From positions 375,237-439,236 of the forward strand of contig NZ_JAYKKJ010000002.1 in assembly GCF_035969385.1 (NCBI RefSeq): a DNA stretch of 64,000 bases, given 5' to 3'. Position 1 is the first letter of the stretch, and the number at the start of each line of letters is the position of its first letter. A program made the translations under genes and the position numbers. The notes below the pieces were generated by a model, which saw only the letters and a list, made by a program, of their open reading frames with translations, made no database searches and was not told the DNA's origin. This document shows, piece by piece, positions 1-7,843 of the stretch. The DNA comes from SELP01 sp035969385. GTDB taxonomy: Bacteria > Pseudomonadota > Alphaproteobacteria > Rhodobacterales > Rhodobacteraceae.

Positions 1-1
1 G

Positions 2-2413
2 ATCGTTCTCTATACGCTGGTCTTGCGGGTGCTTGGCAAAGGGGCCTCGGCCTCGATGAAGGCCGCGACCGGGTTGCATGAAACGGTTCAGACGCGGCGG
101 GAACAGGCCCGTGCAGAGCGCGCCCAACTGACCGAGGAATACGAGGCCGAACAGCGGTTTCCAGCCCCGCCGACCGCCGAAGAGCGCAGCCGAGTGGCTG
201 CGGTCATTCGTGCGAACCCTGTTATGCCGACCCATCGTACGGAACCGCAGATGCACCGTGCCATGCCGCCCCTGCCACAGGATGCCGGTTGGGCCGACGA
301 ACCACTGGTTGCCCCGGTCAGGGCGCAGCCGGCCCCGACCGGCGGCTTGCGCGGCCTGATGCCGTCGTTGCTGCGCCGCCAACCGGACCCGATGCCCGCG
401 CCGGAACTTGTTGATCCGGGCCTTGCGCCGGACCCGTCGATGCCCGTCGATGGCGACCGCATTCGCAGCCGCATCACCGAGGCCATCCGCGCCCGTCAAA
501 CCGCAACGGTGGCGCAGCCGCCGGTCACCCGCACCGAGGCTGGTCTTCGGATCGAACCGTCGCTGACCGCTGGCAAGGGCCCGCGCCCGCTGGTGTTTGC
601 GCCGACCGCGCCGACACCGGTCGAGGCAGACTTCGCGCCGCAGGCTCCGGTTGTCGCGGACGAGGATGATCTGTTGGTGCTGGAAGACGAATGGATGGAC
701 GAAATGCCGCCGGTGGACAGCCGCGCGCCCCTGACCGCTGAACCCCTGTTCGACACGCAGGAGCAGGCTCAACCCCGCGTTCAGACCCCGACGGCAGAGC
801 CGCGCAAGGTTGTCCAGCATCAGTTGAACCGCAAGGTCATCCCGTCCAAGCAGGCCCGGGCCGAGGCCCAGCCGAAACTGCAATTCGAAGACCGCCATGC
901 GGACTATGAACATCCGCCTCTGTCGCTTCTGATGAATCCGATTGAAATCCAGCGGCACCACCTGTCCGACGAGGCGCTGGAAGAAAACGCCCGGATGCTG
1001 GAAAGCGTTCTGGACGACTATGGCGTCAAGGGCGAGATCGTAAGCGTCCGCCCCGGCCCCGTCGTGACCATGTACGAACTGGAACCGGCGCCGGGCCTGA
1101 AGGCAAGCCGCGTGATCGGCCTTGCCGACGATATCGCCCGGTCGATGTCGGCCCTGTCGGCCCGTGTGTCCACTGTGCCCGGCCGGTCGGTGATTGGGAT
1201 CGAACTGCCCAATGCCGCCCGCGAAAAAGTGGTGCTGCGCGAGATTCTGGCGGCACGGGATTTCGGCGACAGCAACATGAAACTGCCGCTTGCGCTGGGT
1301 AAGGATATCGGCGGCGACCCGATTGTCGCCAACCTTGCCAAGATGCCCCACCTGCTGATCGCGGGGACCACGGGCTCGGGCAAGTCGGTTGCGATCAATA
1401 CGATGATCTTGTCGCTTCTTTACAAGCTGACCCCGGACGAATGCCGGCTGATCATGATCGACCCGAAGATGCTGGAACTGTCGGTCTATGACGGCATCCC
1501 GCACCTTCTGTCGCCGGTGGTGACCGACCCGAAAAAGGCGGTCGTCGCCCTGAAATGGGTCGTCGGCGAGATGGAAGAACGCTATCGCAAGATGTCCAAG
1601 ATGGGCGTGCGCAACATCGAAGGCTACAACGGCCGCGTTGCCGACGCGCTGGGCCGGAACGAGATGTTCAGCCGCACCGTCCAGACCGGGTTTGACGAGG
1701 AAACCGGCGATCCGATCTTCGAGACCGAGGAATTCGCGCCCGAGAAGATGCCCTATATCGTCGTCATCGTCGACGAGATGGCCGACCTGATGATGGTCGC
1801 GGGCAAAGAGATTGAGGCCTGCATCCAGCGCCTCGCCCAGATGGCGCGGGCGTCCGGTATCCACCTGATCATGGCCACCCAGCGCCCGTCGGTCGACGTG
1901 ATCACCGGCACGATCAAGGCCAACTTCCCGACCCGGATTTCCTTCCAGGTGACGTCGAAGATCGACAGCCGCACGATCCTTGGAGAACAGGGGGCCGAAC
2001 AGCTGCTTGGTATGGGCGACATGCTCTATATGGCCGGAGGCGGTCGGATCAGCCGCGTACACGGCCCCTTTGTCAGCGACGAAGAGGTCGAAGAGATCGT
2101 CAATTACCTCAAGGGCTTTGGCCCGCCGGAATACATGTCCGGCGTGGTCGACGGACCGGACGAGGAAAAAGGCGCGGATATCGACCTCGTCTTGGGGCTA
2201 GGCGGCAATACCGACGGCGAAGATGCGCTGTATGATCAGGCGGTCGCCATCGTGGCCAAGGACCGGAAGTGTTCCACGTCCTACATCCAGCGCAAGCTGG
2301 CTATCGGCTATAACAAGGCTGCCCGGCTGGTCGAACAGATGGAAGACGAGGGCGTTGTCAGCGCGGCCAACCACGTTGGCAAACGCGAAGTTCTGGTGCC
2401 CGAACAACACTAG
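2..2413 (+). CDS. ftsK: DNA translocase FtsK, 5'-truncated by window edge
   Basis: Septal ATP-driven DNA pump that clears chromosome dimers from the closing division site. The reading frame is open to the left edge, so the N-terminal membrane domain is missing; 803 codons are visible. Residues ~30-290 are a Pro/Ala/Glu-rich linker. The RecA-like motor follows, with Walker A GTTGSGKS at about residue 455 and a Walker B-type VVIVDEMADL. The C-terminal ~60 residues (from YDQAVAIVAK to the end) form the winged-helix gamma domain that reads KOPS/FtsK-orienting sequences in this family. An 8-bp hairpin follows the stop. lolA lies downstream, as in many alphaproteobacteria, but here an acetyltransferase gene intervenes. 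Confidence 0.96.
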   Translation: MVLYTLVLRVLGKGASASMKAATGLHETVQTRREQARAERAQLTEEYEAEQRFPAPPTAEERSRVAAVIRANPVMPTHRTEPQMHRAMPPLPQDAGWADEPLVAPVRAQPAPTGGLRGLMPSLLRRQPDPMPAPELVDPGLAPDPSMPVDGDRIRSRITEAIRARQTATVAQPPVTRTEAGLRIEPSLTAGKGPRPLVFAPTAPTPVEADFAPQAPVVADEDDLLVLEDEWMDEMPPVDSRAPLTAEPLFDTQEQAQPRVQTPTAEPRKVVQHQLNRKVIPSKQARAEAQPKLQFEDRHADYEHPPLSLLMNPIEIQRHHLSDEALEENARMLESVLDDYGVKGEIVSVRPGPVVTMYELEPAPGLKASRVIGLADDIARSMSALSARVSTVPGRSVIGIELPNAAREKVVLREILAARDFGDSNMKLPLALGKDIGGDPIVANLAKMPHLLIAGTTGSGKSVAINTMILSLLYKLTPDECRLIMIDPKMLELSVYDGIPHLLSPVVTDPKKAVVALKWVVGEMEERYRKMSKMGVRNIEGYNGRVADALGRNEMFSRTVQTGFDEETGDPIFETEEFAPEKMPYIVVIVDEMADLMMVAGKEIEACIQRLAQMARASGIHLIMATQRPSVDVITGTIKANFPTRISFQVTSKIDSRTILGEQGAEQLLGMGDMLYMAGGGRISRVHGPFVSDEEVEEIVNYLKGFGPPEYMSGVVDGPDEEKGADIDLVLGLGGNTDGEDALYDQAVAIVAKDRKCSTSYIQRKLAIGYNKAARLVEQMEDEGVVSAANHVGKREVLVPEQH

Positions 2414-2436
2414 CCAGAGTAGGCCATGTCACGATC

Positions 2437-2457
2437 GGCGACGCGATGAGCGTCGCC
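2437..2457 (+). terminator. Weak hairpin after ftsK
   Basis: GGCGACGC, loop GATGA, GCGTCGCC: a perfect 8-bp stem 23 bases after the ftsK stop. No T-run follows, so it may be a 3'-end stabiliser or a Rho-assisted end rather than a full intrinsic terminator. Confidence 0.35.
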
Positions 2458-2537
2458 GTCACTACTTGTGATTGGGGTGGTGGCTGCTTCTAAGCCGGTT
2501 ATTCTTGATGGCAATGAAGTTTTGCCAAGGATTCCCC

Positions 2538-2981
2538 ATGCCCCTTCAAATTCGCCGCCCGACCGATACAGACCGGGAAAGCTGGAATGAACTCTACGCC
2601 GGTTACGCCGATTTCTATCAAGTGACCCAGACCCAAGACATGCGCGACAAGGTCTGGTCCTGGATTACCGATCCGGCGCATGAGGTTGACGGGCTTGTGG
2701 CGGACCTGAATGGAGCCGTTATCGGCCTGACCCATTTCCGGCCCTTCGCTCGGCCGCTTGCTGCGGCGACTGGCGGATTTCTTGACGATCTGTTCGTCGA
2801 TCCCGCGGCAAGGGGCAGCGGGGCGGCACGGGCGCTGATCGAGGCGGTTTCGGCGGAAGGCAAAGCCCGGGGCTGGTCGGTGATCCGTTGGATCACCGCC
2901 GACAATAACTACCGGGCGCGCGGGCTTTATGATCAGCTTGCCGATCGGACTGGCTGGATCACCTATGACATCAAGATTTGA
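2538..2981 (+). CDS. GNAT family N-acetyltransferase
   Basis: Small cytoplasmic acetyl-CoA-dependent acetyltransferase of 147 residues; the substrate cannot be told. The acetyl-CoA loop is seen as DDLFVDPAARGSGAARALIE (residues ~83-102, the Q/RxxGxG/A motif) followed by a C-terminal YRARGLYDQL typical of motif B. An in-frame codon exists 66 bases upstream, but the ATG at 2538 has an AAGG-type Shine-Dalgarno and starts the recognisable fold (MPLQIRRPT...). It sits alone between ftsK and lolA on the same strand. Confidence 0.85.
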   Translation: MPLQIRRPTDTDRESWNELYAGYADFYQVTQTQDMRDKVWSWITDPAHEVDGLVADLNGAVIGLTHFRPFARPLAAATGGFLDDLFVDPAARGSGAARALIEAVSAEGKARGWSVIRWITADNNYRARGLYDQLADRTGWITYDIKI

Positions 2982-3092
2982 GGCGCAGCTATTCGCTGAC
3001 GACCGGGTTGTTATCGATTATCGCTTGGGTTCCTGATCTGTAGGGCCCATCTGATAGGCAGGCAATGCCGCGTGTTTCCGGAAGGACCAGAT

Positions 3093-3704
3093 ATGAACAA
3101 GTTTCGCAGATTTCTTTTGACCGCGCCGATCGTGCTCGCGGCACTTGGGGGGCAGGCACTGGCCCAGTCGATCCCATTGTCGGACCTGTCGGCCTATCTG
3201 AATTCGCTTCAGACGGCAGAAGGGCAGTTCACCCAGATCAACGCTGATGGGACAATTTCGACCGGAACGATCTATATCAAGCGGCCCGGACGCATCCGGT
3301 TTGAATACGACCCGCCCGAACGGGCGCTGGTGATCGCGGGCGGCGGATCCCTTGCGGTTTTCGATCCAAGGTCCAACACCGGGCCGGATCGCTATCCGCT
3401 AAGCGAAACGCCCCTGTCCATCATCCTCGCCCGAGAGGTCAATCTGGACCGCGCCCGGATGGTCGTGGATCACGGGGATGAAGGCAACGCGACCTACGTC
3501 GTGGCGCAGGACCCCGACCACCCCGAGTACGGCAATATCAAGCTGGTGTTCACCGGATCGCCTGTTCAGCTGCGACAATGGGTGATCAGTGACAATGCTG
3601 GGGGGGAAACGACGGTCATCCTTGGCGACATGCAGGTTGGTGGGCGCATCCGTGACGCCCTGTTCAACATCATTGCCGAAGAACAACGGTGGTCATCCAA
3701 CTGA
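3093..3704 (+). CDS. lolA: Outer-membrane lipoprotein carrier protein LolA
   Basis: Periplasmic chaperone that takes lipoproteins from LolCDE to the outer membrane. A Sec signal peptide is visible (KFRR charged start, hydrophobic core, ALA-Q cleavage near residue 25). The mature part has LolA-like features: the early QTAEGQFTQ, then GTIYIKRPGRIRFEYDPPE (the usual 'G.....PGrfRweY' region), and total length of 203 residues. The ATG at 3093 was chosen over an in-frame upstream codon because GGAAGGA lies 7 bases before it and the signal peptide starts there. A strong bidirectional terminator follows. Confidence 0.9.
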   Translation: MNKFRRFLLTAPIVLAALGGQALAQSIPLSDLSAYLNSLQTAEGQFTQINADGTISTGTIYIKRPGRIRFEYDPPERALVIAGGGSLAVFDPRSNTGPDRYPLSETPLSIILAREVNLDRARMVVDHGDEGNATYVVAQDPDHPEYGNIKLVFTGSPVQLRQWVISDNAGGETTVILGDMQVGGRIRDALFNIIAEEQRWSSN

Positions 3705-3720
3705 CCTGACCCTCGAAAAG

Positions 3721-3746
3721 AAAGGGCGCTGAGGGGCGCCCTTTTT
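3721..3746. terminator. Bidirectional terminator between lolA and the transglycosylase gene
   Basis: AAAGGGCGC / GCGCCCTTT perfect 9-bp stem (3721-3729, 3736-3744) with a 6-base loop; T-run to the right and an A-rich flank to the left. It serves both convergent genes. Confidence 0.9.
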
Positions 3747-3750
3747 CGTG

Positions 3751-4341
3751 TCAGATCCGGACACCCCGGCAACTGGCGATCTGCCGTTCATAGACGATCG
3801 CACGGGCCGCGACTTCGTCCGCGATACGGATAAGCCAGCTTTTGCCGCGATAGCTGCCGCGCAGGTATCCTGTCCGCCCTTCGTGATAAGCCAGATACTG
3901 GCCGCGGGTGTCATTCATGCCCAAACCCGTCTCTTCGACCGTCTGCGCCATGTACCAGCCCATGAAATCGGTCGCGTCGCCGAAATCGTCCCGCCGTGCG
4001 CCCATGCCACCGTGCTTGCGGCGGTATTCATCCCACGTGCCATCCAGCGCCTGCGCATAGCCAAAGGCCGAGGATTGGCGACCGACGGGGATAACGCCAA
4101 GCGCGTATTGATGCGGGGTCCGGTTATTGGAAATAAATTTGCTTTCCTGATAGATCATGGCCATCAGGACATGGGGTTCGACGCCCCAATTGCGTTCCGC
4201 CTGTCGTAGCTCGCGCACATATTCCGGCCGTTCACGCAGGATCGCGCAAGCGTTTTCAAGATCGCGCGGCGCGGACCCTTGACGCTCTCCGCAGCTACCC
4301 AAAGCCGCAACAACCATCAGTGCGAGGAAGAATCTGCTCAT
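3751..4341 (-). CDS. Lytic transglycosylase SLT-domain lipoprotein
   Basis: Cell-wall enzyme that cleaves the MurNAc-GlcNAc bond. The first 17 residues form a lipoprotein signal (ALGSC, lipidated Cys17), so the protein should be membrane-anchored. The SLT-like core has the catalytic glutamate in MIYQESKF (Glu66) after an ERNWGVEPHVLMA helix, then an FGYAQALDGTWDEYRR segment matching the 'GlmQi.p.T' region and a late YLAYHEGRTGYL. At 196 residues it is a minimal single-domain member. It converges on lolA across a shared terminator. Confidence 0.85.
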   Translation of the reverse strand: MSRFFLALMVVAALGSCGERQGSAPRDLENACAILRERPEYVRELRQAERNWGVEPHVLMAMIYQESKFISNNRTPHQYALGVIPVGRQSSAFGYAQALDGTWDEYRRKHGGMGARRDDFGDATDFMGWYMAQTVEETGLGMNDTRGQYLAYHEGRTGYLRGSYRGKSWLIRIADEVAARAIVYERQIASCRGVRI

Positions 4342-4563
4342 CTGCCTCTCGCTTTCTTTGTTTGGTCCAAGTCTAGCCGATCCCGCGCAAACAGGAAACT
4401 GGGATTTGGTACGATTTTCGGCGGTGATCTGCCGCCAAGGTGGATGTGCCGGGCGGACGGACTGTAAGCCTGTGTTCCACAGACTGTTTCCCGAGAATCA
4501 GGGCCGGATTCGTGGACAAACCGGGTGCGGAACAGTTAGGTTGGCTGTGGGGGCTATATTTTG

Positions 4564-4890
4564 ATGCTGAAAACGCGCGCAAAATATCATCTTGGGCAGG
4601 TGGTTCGCCACCGCAAACACCCTTTTCGGGGTGTGGTGTTCGATGTTGATGCGATCTTTTCCAATACCGACGAATGGTACGAGGCGATCCCCGAGGACAG
4701 CCGCCCGGCCAAAGATCAGCCGTTCTATCATCTTTTGGCCGAAAACGACCAAAGCTACTACGTGGCCTATGTGTCGGAACAAAATCTGATCGCCGATTAT
4801 TCCGGAGAACCGGTCAGCCATCCTGATCTGGACGATCTGTTTGGCCCCTTCGAAGACGGCCAGTACCCGCTCCATTTCCAACTGAACTAG
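4564..4890 (+). CDS. hspQ: Heat shock protein HspQ (YccV-like hemimethylated-DNA-binding fold)
   Basis: Small cytoplasmic specificity-enhancing factor; in enterobacteria HspQ is a Lon adaptor/substrate. The 108-residue protein shows the family pattern: YHLGQVVRHRKHPFRGVVFDVD near the start, then PFYHLLAENDQ and YVAYVSEQNLIADYSGEPVSHPDLDDLF. An in-frame TTG directly precedes the ATG at 4564; the ATG is preferred. The gene is monocistronic, divergent from the transglycosylase gene across 222 bases. An AT-rich CTATATTTT sits just before the start, but no convincing heat-shock -35 was found. Confidence 0.88.
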   Translation: MLKTRAKYHLGQVVRHRKHPFRGVVFDVDAIFSNTDEWYEAIPEDSRPAKDQPFYHLLAENDQSYYVAYVSEQNLIADYSGEPVSHPDLDDLFGPFEDGQYPLHFQLN

Positions 4891-5160
4891 AGCCTGCCCG
4901 GCACGGCATTGGCACGGACCTTGCGCCCGAATGCAACGGCATCCGAGGCAACGATTTGCGATGCTTGCTTGGATGAAGAACCTCGACGCCGCGCAACTGG
5001 GTGGGGGCTTAGACTACGCGGCGCCGAGGGAAGCTTTTTGCAGCTACATGCGCAAGATGGCCGGGATTCGGGGCGCACCCGTGGAACAATCTGGGCGTTT
5101 TCGGGGCGATTGCACATTCCCGAAGAACGGGCCAATCTGCGCCCAAACGGAGGATCAACC

Positions 5161-6315
5161 ATGCGACCAGTCTATATTTGCGGCAGTGCGCGTACCCCGA
5201 TGGGCGGGCTTCAGGGGGAGCTTGGTCAGGTGTCTGCCGCCGACCTGGGTGGAACGGCCATTCGCGCCGCCCTGAGCCGCAGCGGCAACCCGCAGGTGGA
5301 CGAGTTGATCATGGGCTGTGTGCTGCCCGCGGGGCAGGGGCAGGCGCCTGCCCGGCAGGCCGGGTTCAAGGCGGGGTTAGGCGAAAGCGTTCCGGCAACC
5401 ACCCTGAACAAGATGTGCGGATCGGGGATGAAGGCCGTGATGATGGGCAGTGACCAGATCGCGCTGGGCGGGGCCGAAACCATCGTCGCAGGCGGCATGG
5501 AAAGCATGTCGAACGCCCCTTACCTGTTGCCCAAGATGCGCGGCGGGGCCCGTCTGGGTCACGGTCAGGTGATTGACCACATGTTCCTGGACGGGCTGGA
5601 AGATGCCTATGATAAGGGCCGGCTGATGGGCACCTTTGCCGAGGATTGCGCCGAACATTTCCAGTTCACCCGCGAGGATCAGGACCAATACGCCATCGGG
5701 TCGCTGTCCAACGCGCTCGAGGCGGAGCGGACAGGGGCCTTCAAGGCCGAAATCGCCCCGGTCACCGTCCACTCCCGCACGGGCGAGCAGGTCATTTCGG
5801 TTGATGAACAGCCGGGAAAGGCGCGGCCGGAAAAGATCCCAACCTTGCGGCCCGCTTTCCGTGATGGCGGCACCGTCACGGCCGCCAATTCCAGTTCTAT
5901 CTCCGATGGGGCTGCGGCGCTGGTCCTGTCGTCCGACGCGGGCCATGCCCGCGCCCGTATTCTTGGTCACGCCAGCCATGCGCAGGCGCCGGGCTGGTTC
6001 ACGACCGCCCCGGTGCCCGCCGCGCGAAAACTGCTGGACCAGATCGGCTGGTCCGTGTCCGATGTGGACCTGTGGGAAGTGAACGAGGCCTTCGCCGTCG
6101 TCCCCATGGCCTTCATGCGCGAAATGGGGTTGCCGCGCGATGTGGTGAACGTCAACGGCGGAGCCTGTGCGCTGGGCCACCCGATTGGCGCGTCGGGGGC
6201 CCGGATCATCGTCACCTTGCTTCACGCACTTGAAACACGTGGGTTGAAGCGCGGGATCGCCGCGATCTGCATCGGCGGCGGCGAAGGCACGGCCATCGCG
6301 ATCGAACGGGTCTGA
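5161..6315 (+). CDS. Thiolase (acetyl-CoA C-acetyltransferase / 3-ketoacyl-CoA thiolase)
   Basis: Condenses or cleaves acyl-CoA thioesters. The 384-residue protein has both thiolase halves: nucleophilic Cys86 in TLNKMCGSGM, the NEAFAVVP motif, the histidine motif NVNGGACALGHPIGASGARI, and the C-terminal CIGGGEGTA with the second catalytic Cys. The frame is open for 84 codons upstream, but the ATG at 5161 follows GGAGG and begins the conserved fold. The 270 bases before it (4891-5160) hold no gene I can support. The fRMsr gene starts 4 bases after the stop, suggesting one transcript. Confidence 0.9.
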   Translation: MRPVYICGSARTPMGGLQGELGQVSAADLGGTAIRAALSRSGNPQVDELIMGCVLPAGQGQAPARQAGFKAGLGESVPATTLNKMCGSGMKAVMMGSDQIALGGAETIVAGGMESMSNAPYLLPKMRGGARLGHGQVIDHMFLDGLEDAYDKGRLMGTFAEDCAEHFQFTREDQDQYAIGSLSNALEAERTGAFKAEIAPVTVHSRTGEQVISVDEQPGKARPEKIPTLRPAFRDGGTVTAANSSSISDGAAALVLSSDAGHARARILGHASHAQAPGWFTTAPVPAARKLLDQIGWSVSDVDLWEVNEAFAVVPMAFMREMGLPRDVVNVNGGACALGHPIGASGARIIVTLLHALETRGLKRGIAAICIGGGEGTAIAIERV

Positions 6316-6319
6316 ACCG

Positions 6320-6772
6320 ATGCGCATCGACTATGCCGAACGGACCAAGGCGATTGCGGCCCTAGTCGCGGGCGAGACGGACGAGGTCGCGCTGATGGCG
6401 ACATTGGCCTGTGAATTGTATCACGCCGACGACCGGTTCGACTGGACCGGGTTCTACCGCGTGGTTGCGCCAGAGCTGCTGAAGATCGGGCCCTATCAGG
6501 GCGGGCACGGTTGCTTGACGATCCCGTTTTCGCGCGGGGTCTGTGGTGCATGTGCCCGCACCGGAGAGGTGCAGCTGGTCCCGGATGTGGATGCCTTTCC
6601 CGGTCACATCGCCTGCGCCTCCTCGACCCGGTCCGAGATCGTTCTGCCGGTTCGGGACGGCAATGGGCGGCTTCTGGCGGTCCTTGATATCGACAGTGAC
6701 CAGCCCGACGCCTTTGATGTTGCGGACGTTGCCGGGCTGACTGCTATCCTGACAATGGTATTTGGCCGCTGA
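6320..6772 (+). CDS. msrC: Free methionine-(R)-sulfoxide reductase, GAF-fold
   Basis: Reduces free Met-(R)-sulfoxide; cytoplasmic oxidative repair. The 150 residues form a single GAF domain with fRMsr signatures: DWTGFY, KIGPYQGGHGC, SRGVCG, FPGHIAC and SEIVLPVRD. The three cysteines used by E. coli MsrC correspond to Cys65, Cys75 and Cys99; an extra Cys78 is present. A plain signalling GAF domain would not keep all three. It is probably co-transcribed with the thiolase. Confidence 0.88.
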   Translation: MRIDYAERTKAIAALVAGETDEVALMATLACELYHADDRFDWTGFYRVVAPELLKIGPYQGGHGCLTIPFSRGVCGACARTGEVQLVPDVDAFPGHIACASSTRSEIVLPVRDGNGRLLAVLDIDSDQPDAFDVADVAGLTAILTMVFGR

Positions 6773-6782
6773 TTCACCGGGC

Positions 6783-6850
6783 GCGTGAAATTTTGCTTTG
6801 ATTTTTCATGCAGCCGTGGCAGCGTGAAAAACGAAGCGAATTTTTCACGC
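6783..6850. promoter_or_regulatory. Twin 29-bp dyads, probable operators of the XRE-cupin regulator
   Basis: Two inverted repeats share one geometry, 10-bp arm, 9-bp spacer, 10-bp arm. Dyad 1 spans 6783-6811 (GCGTGAAATT...TTTTTCATGC); dyad 2 spans 6822-6850 (GCGTGAAAAA...TTTTTCACGC, perfect). Centres are 39 bp apart, between the fRMsr stop and the regulator gene. Autoregulation is inferred. Confidence 0.65.
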
Positions 6851-6859
6851 GAGTCGCCC

Positions 6860-7432
6860 GTGCAACATCAGGTGCCACCCAACAGCCGAACGCTCGGGGC
6901 CGATATTCGTGCCCTGCGCAAGGCGCGTGGGATCACCTTGCAGGCGCTGGCCGATACGCTGGGTCGGTCCGTCGGCTGGGTCAGTCAGGTGGAACGCGAC
7001 TTGTCGCAGCCATCGGTTGACGACCTGCGCCGTATCGCCCGCGCCTTCGATGTGCCCATGTCGATCCTGTTTGGCCAATCCAACGCCCCGGCAGAAGAGG
7101 CGGGCGTGATCGTGCGCAAGGGCGCGCGCCGTCCGATCGGGTCGGGCGAGGCCGGGTTGATCGAAGAACTTCTGTCCCCCGACCTGACCGACGACTTCGA
7201 AATGGTCCATTCGACCTTTGCCCCACGGTCCAGCATTGGCGAGACCGTGACCCGCCCAACGCAAGAGGTGGCCTATATCATCTCGGGCCGGCTTGACGTG
7301 GTGATTGATGGGCGCCGCTTTTCCGTGGGTCCGGGCGACAGTTTCCGGATCCGGGGCGAACCGCATCGCTGGGAAAACCCCTATGACGAACCGGCTGTGG
7401 CGATCTGGGTGATCGCCCCACCGGTTTATTGA
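6860..7432 (+). CDS. XRE-family regulator with C-terminal cupin domain
   Basis: One-component transcription factor: N-terminal helix-turn-helix (residues ~12-66, with ALADTLGRSVGWVSQVER and a typical 'lSqPs..lrrIa.al.vp' run) and a cupin_2 effector domain (~120-187, TQEVAYIISGRLDVVIDG then GEPHRWENP). GTG at 6860 is preferred; longer in-frame starts at 6785 or 6824 would put the coding region through the twin dyads and encode a Cys-rich tail foreign to the family. It is followed after 14 bases by the GFA gene, so it probably governs the flavoprotein operon and senses its substrate or a product. Confidence 0.85.
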   Translation: MQHQVPPNSRTLGADIRALRKARGITLQALADTLGRSVGWVSQVERDLSQPSVDDLRRIARAFDVPMSILFGQSNAPAEEAGVIVRKGARRPIGSGEAGLIEELLSPDLTDDFEMVHSTFAPRSSIGETVTRPTQEVAYIISGRLDVVIDGRRFSVGPGDSFRIRGEPHRWENPYDEPAVAIWVIAPPVY

Positions 7433-7446
7433 AAAAAGGAACAGCC

Positions 7447-7833
7447 ATGAAGACGGGTTCATGCCTATGCGGATCGGTTTCATTTTCCTTCCCGGACGGG
7501 CCGGAGAAGGTCACGGCCTGCCATTGTTCCCAATGCCGTAAGACCAGCGGCCATGTCTGGGCGGCATTTCATGTCCCGCTCGCCCACCTGACATTCAGCC
7601 GCGATGGCGGGCTGTCGTGGTTCGAAAGCTCTGACTGGGCGAAGCGCGGGTTCTGCAACACCTGCGGGTCCAGCCTGTTCTACCAGATGAAGGGAGAGGC
7701 CACGATCAACATCGCGGCCGGGGCAGTCGATGAACCCACAGGACTGACCCTGACCCGGCACATCTTTGTCGCGGACAAGGGCGACTACTATTCCATCGGC
7801 GCGGATGGCGCCGACCAGATCGAGAAATACTAG
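7447..7833 (+). CDS. GFA-family (CENP-V/GFA domain) zinc protein
   Basis: 128-residue member of the glutathione-dependent formaldehyde-activating family. Zinc-binding cysteines are all present: CLC (6, 8), CHCSQC (25, 27, 30) and FCNTCG (70, 73). The family name comes from Paracoccus Gfa, proposed to help form S-hydroxymethylglutathione; a catalytic role is disputed. Position directly before two demethylating-type flavoproteins, whose reaction can release formaldehyde, supports a formaldehyde-related role. AAGGA lies 7 bases before the ATG. Confidence 0.85.
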   Translation: MKTGSCLCGSVSFSFPDGPEKVTACHCSQCRKTSGHVWAAFHVPLAHLTFSRDGGLSWFESSDWAKRGFCNTCGSSLFYQMKGEATINIAAGAVDEPTGLTLTRHIFVADKGDYYSIGADGADQIEKY

Positions 7834-7843
7834 GGAGACAGAG

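Noticed and set aside
4540..4563. RpoH-type heat-shock promoter before hspQ
   Set aside because: A CTATATTTT is present but touches the start codon and no CTTG-type -35 sits at proper distance.
4909..5160. In-frame 84-codon N-terminal extension of the thiolase, and a second frame (4931-5275) as a small gene
   Set aside because: The thiolase fold begins at 5161 with GGAGG before it; neither upstream peptide resembles a domain.
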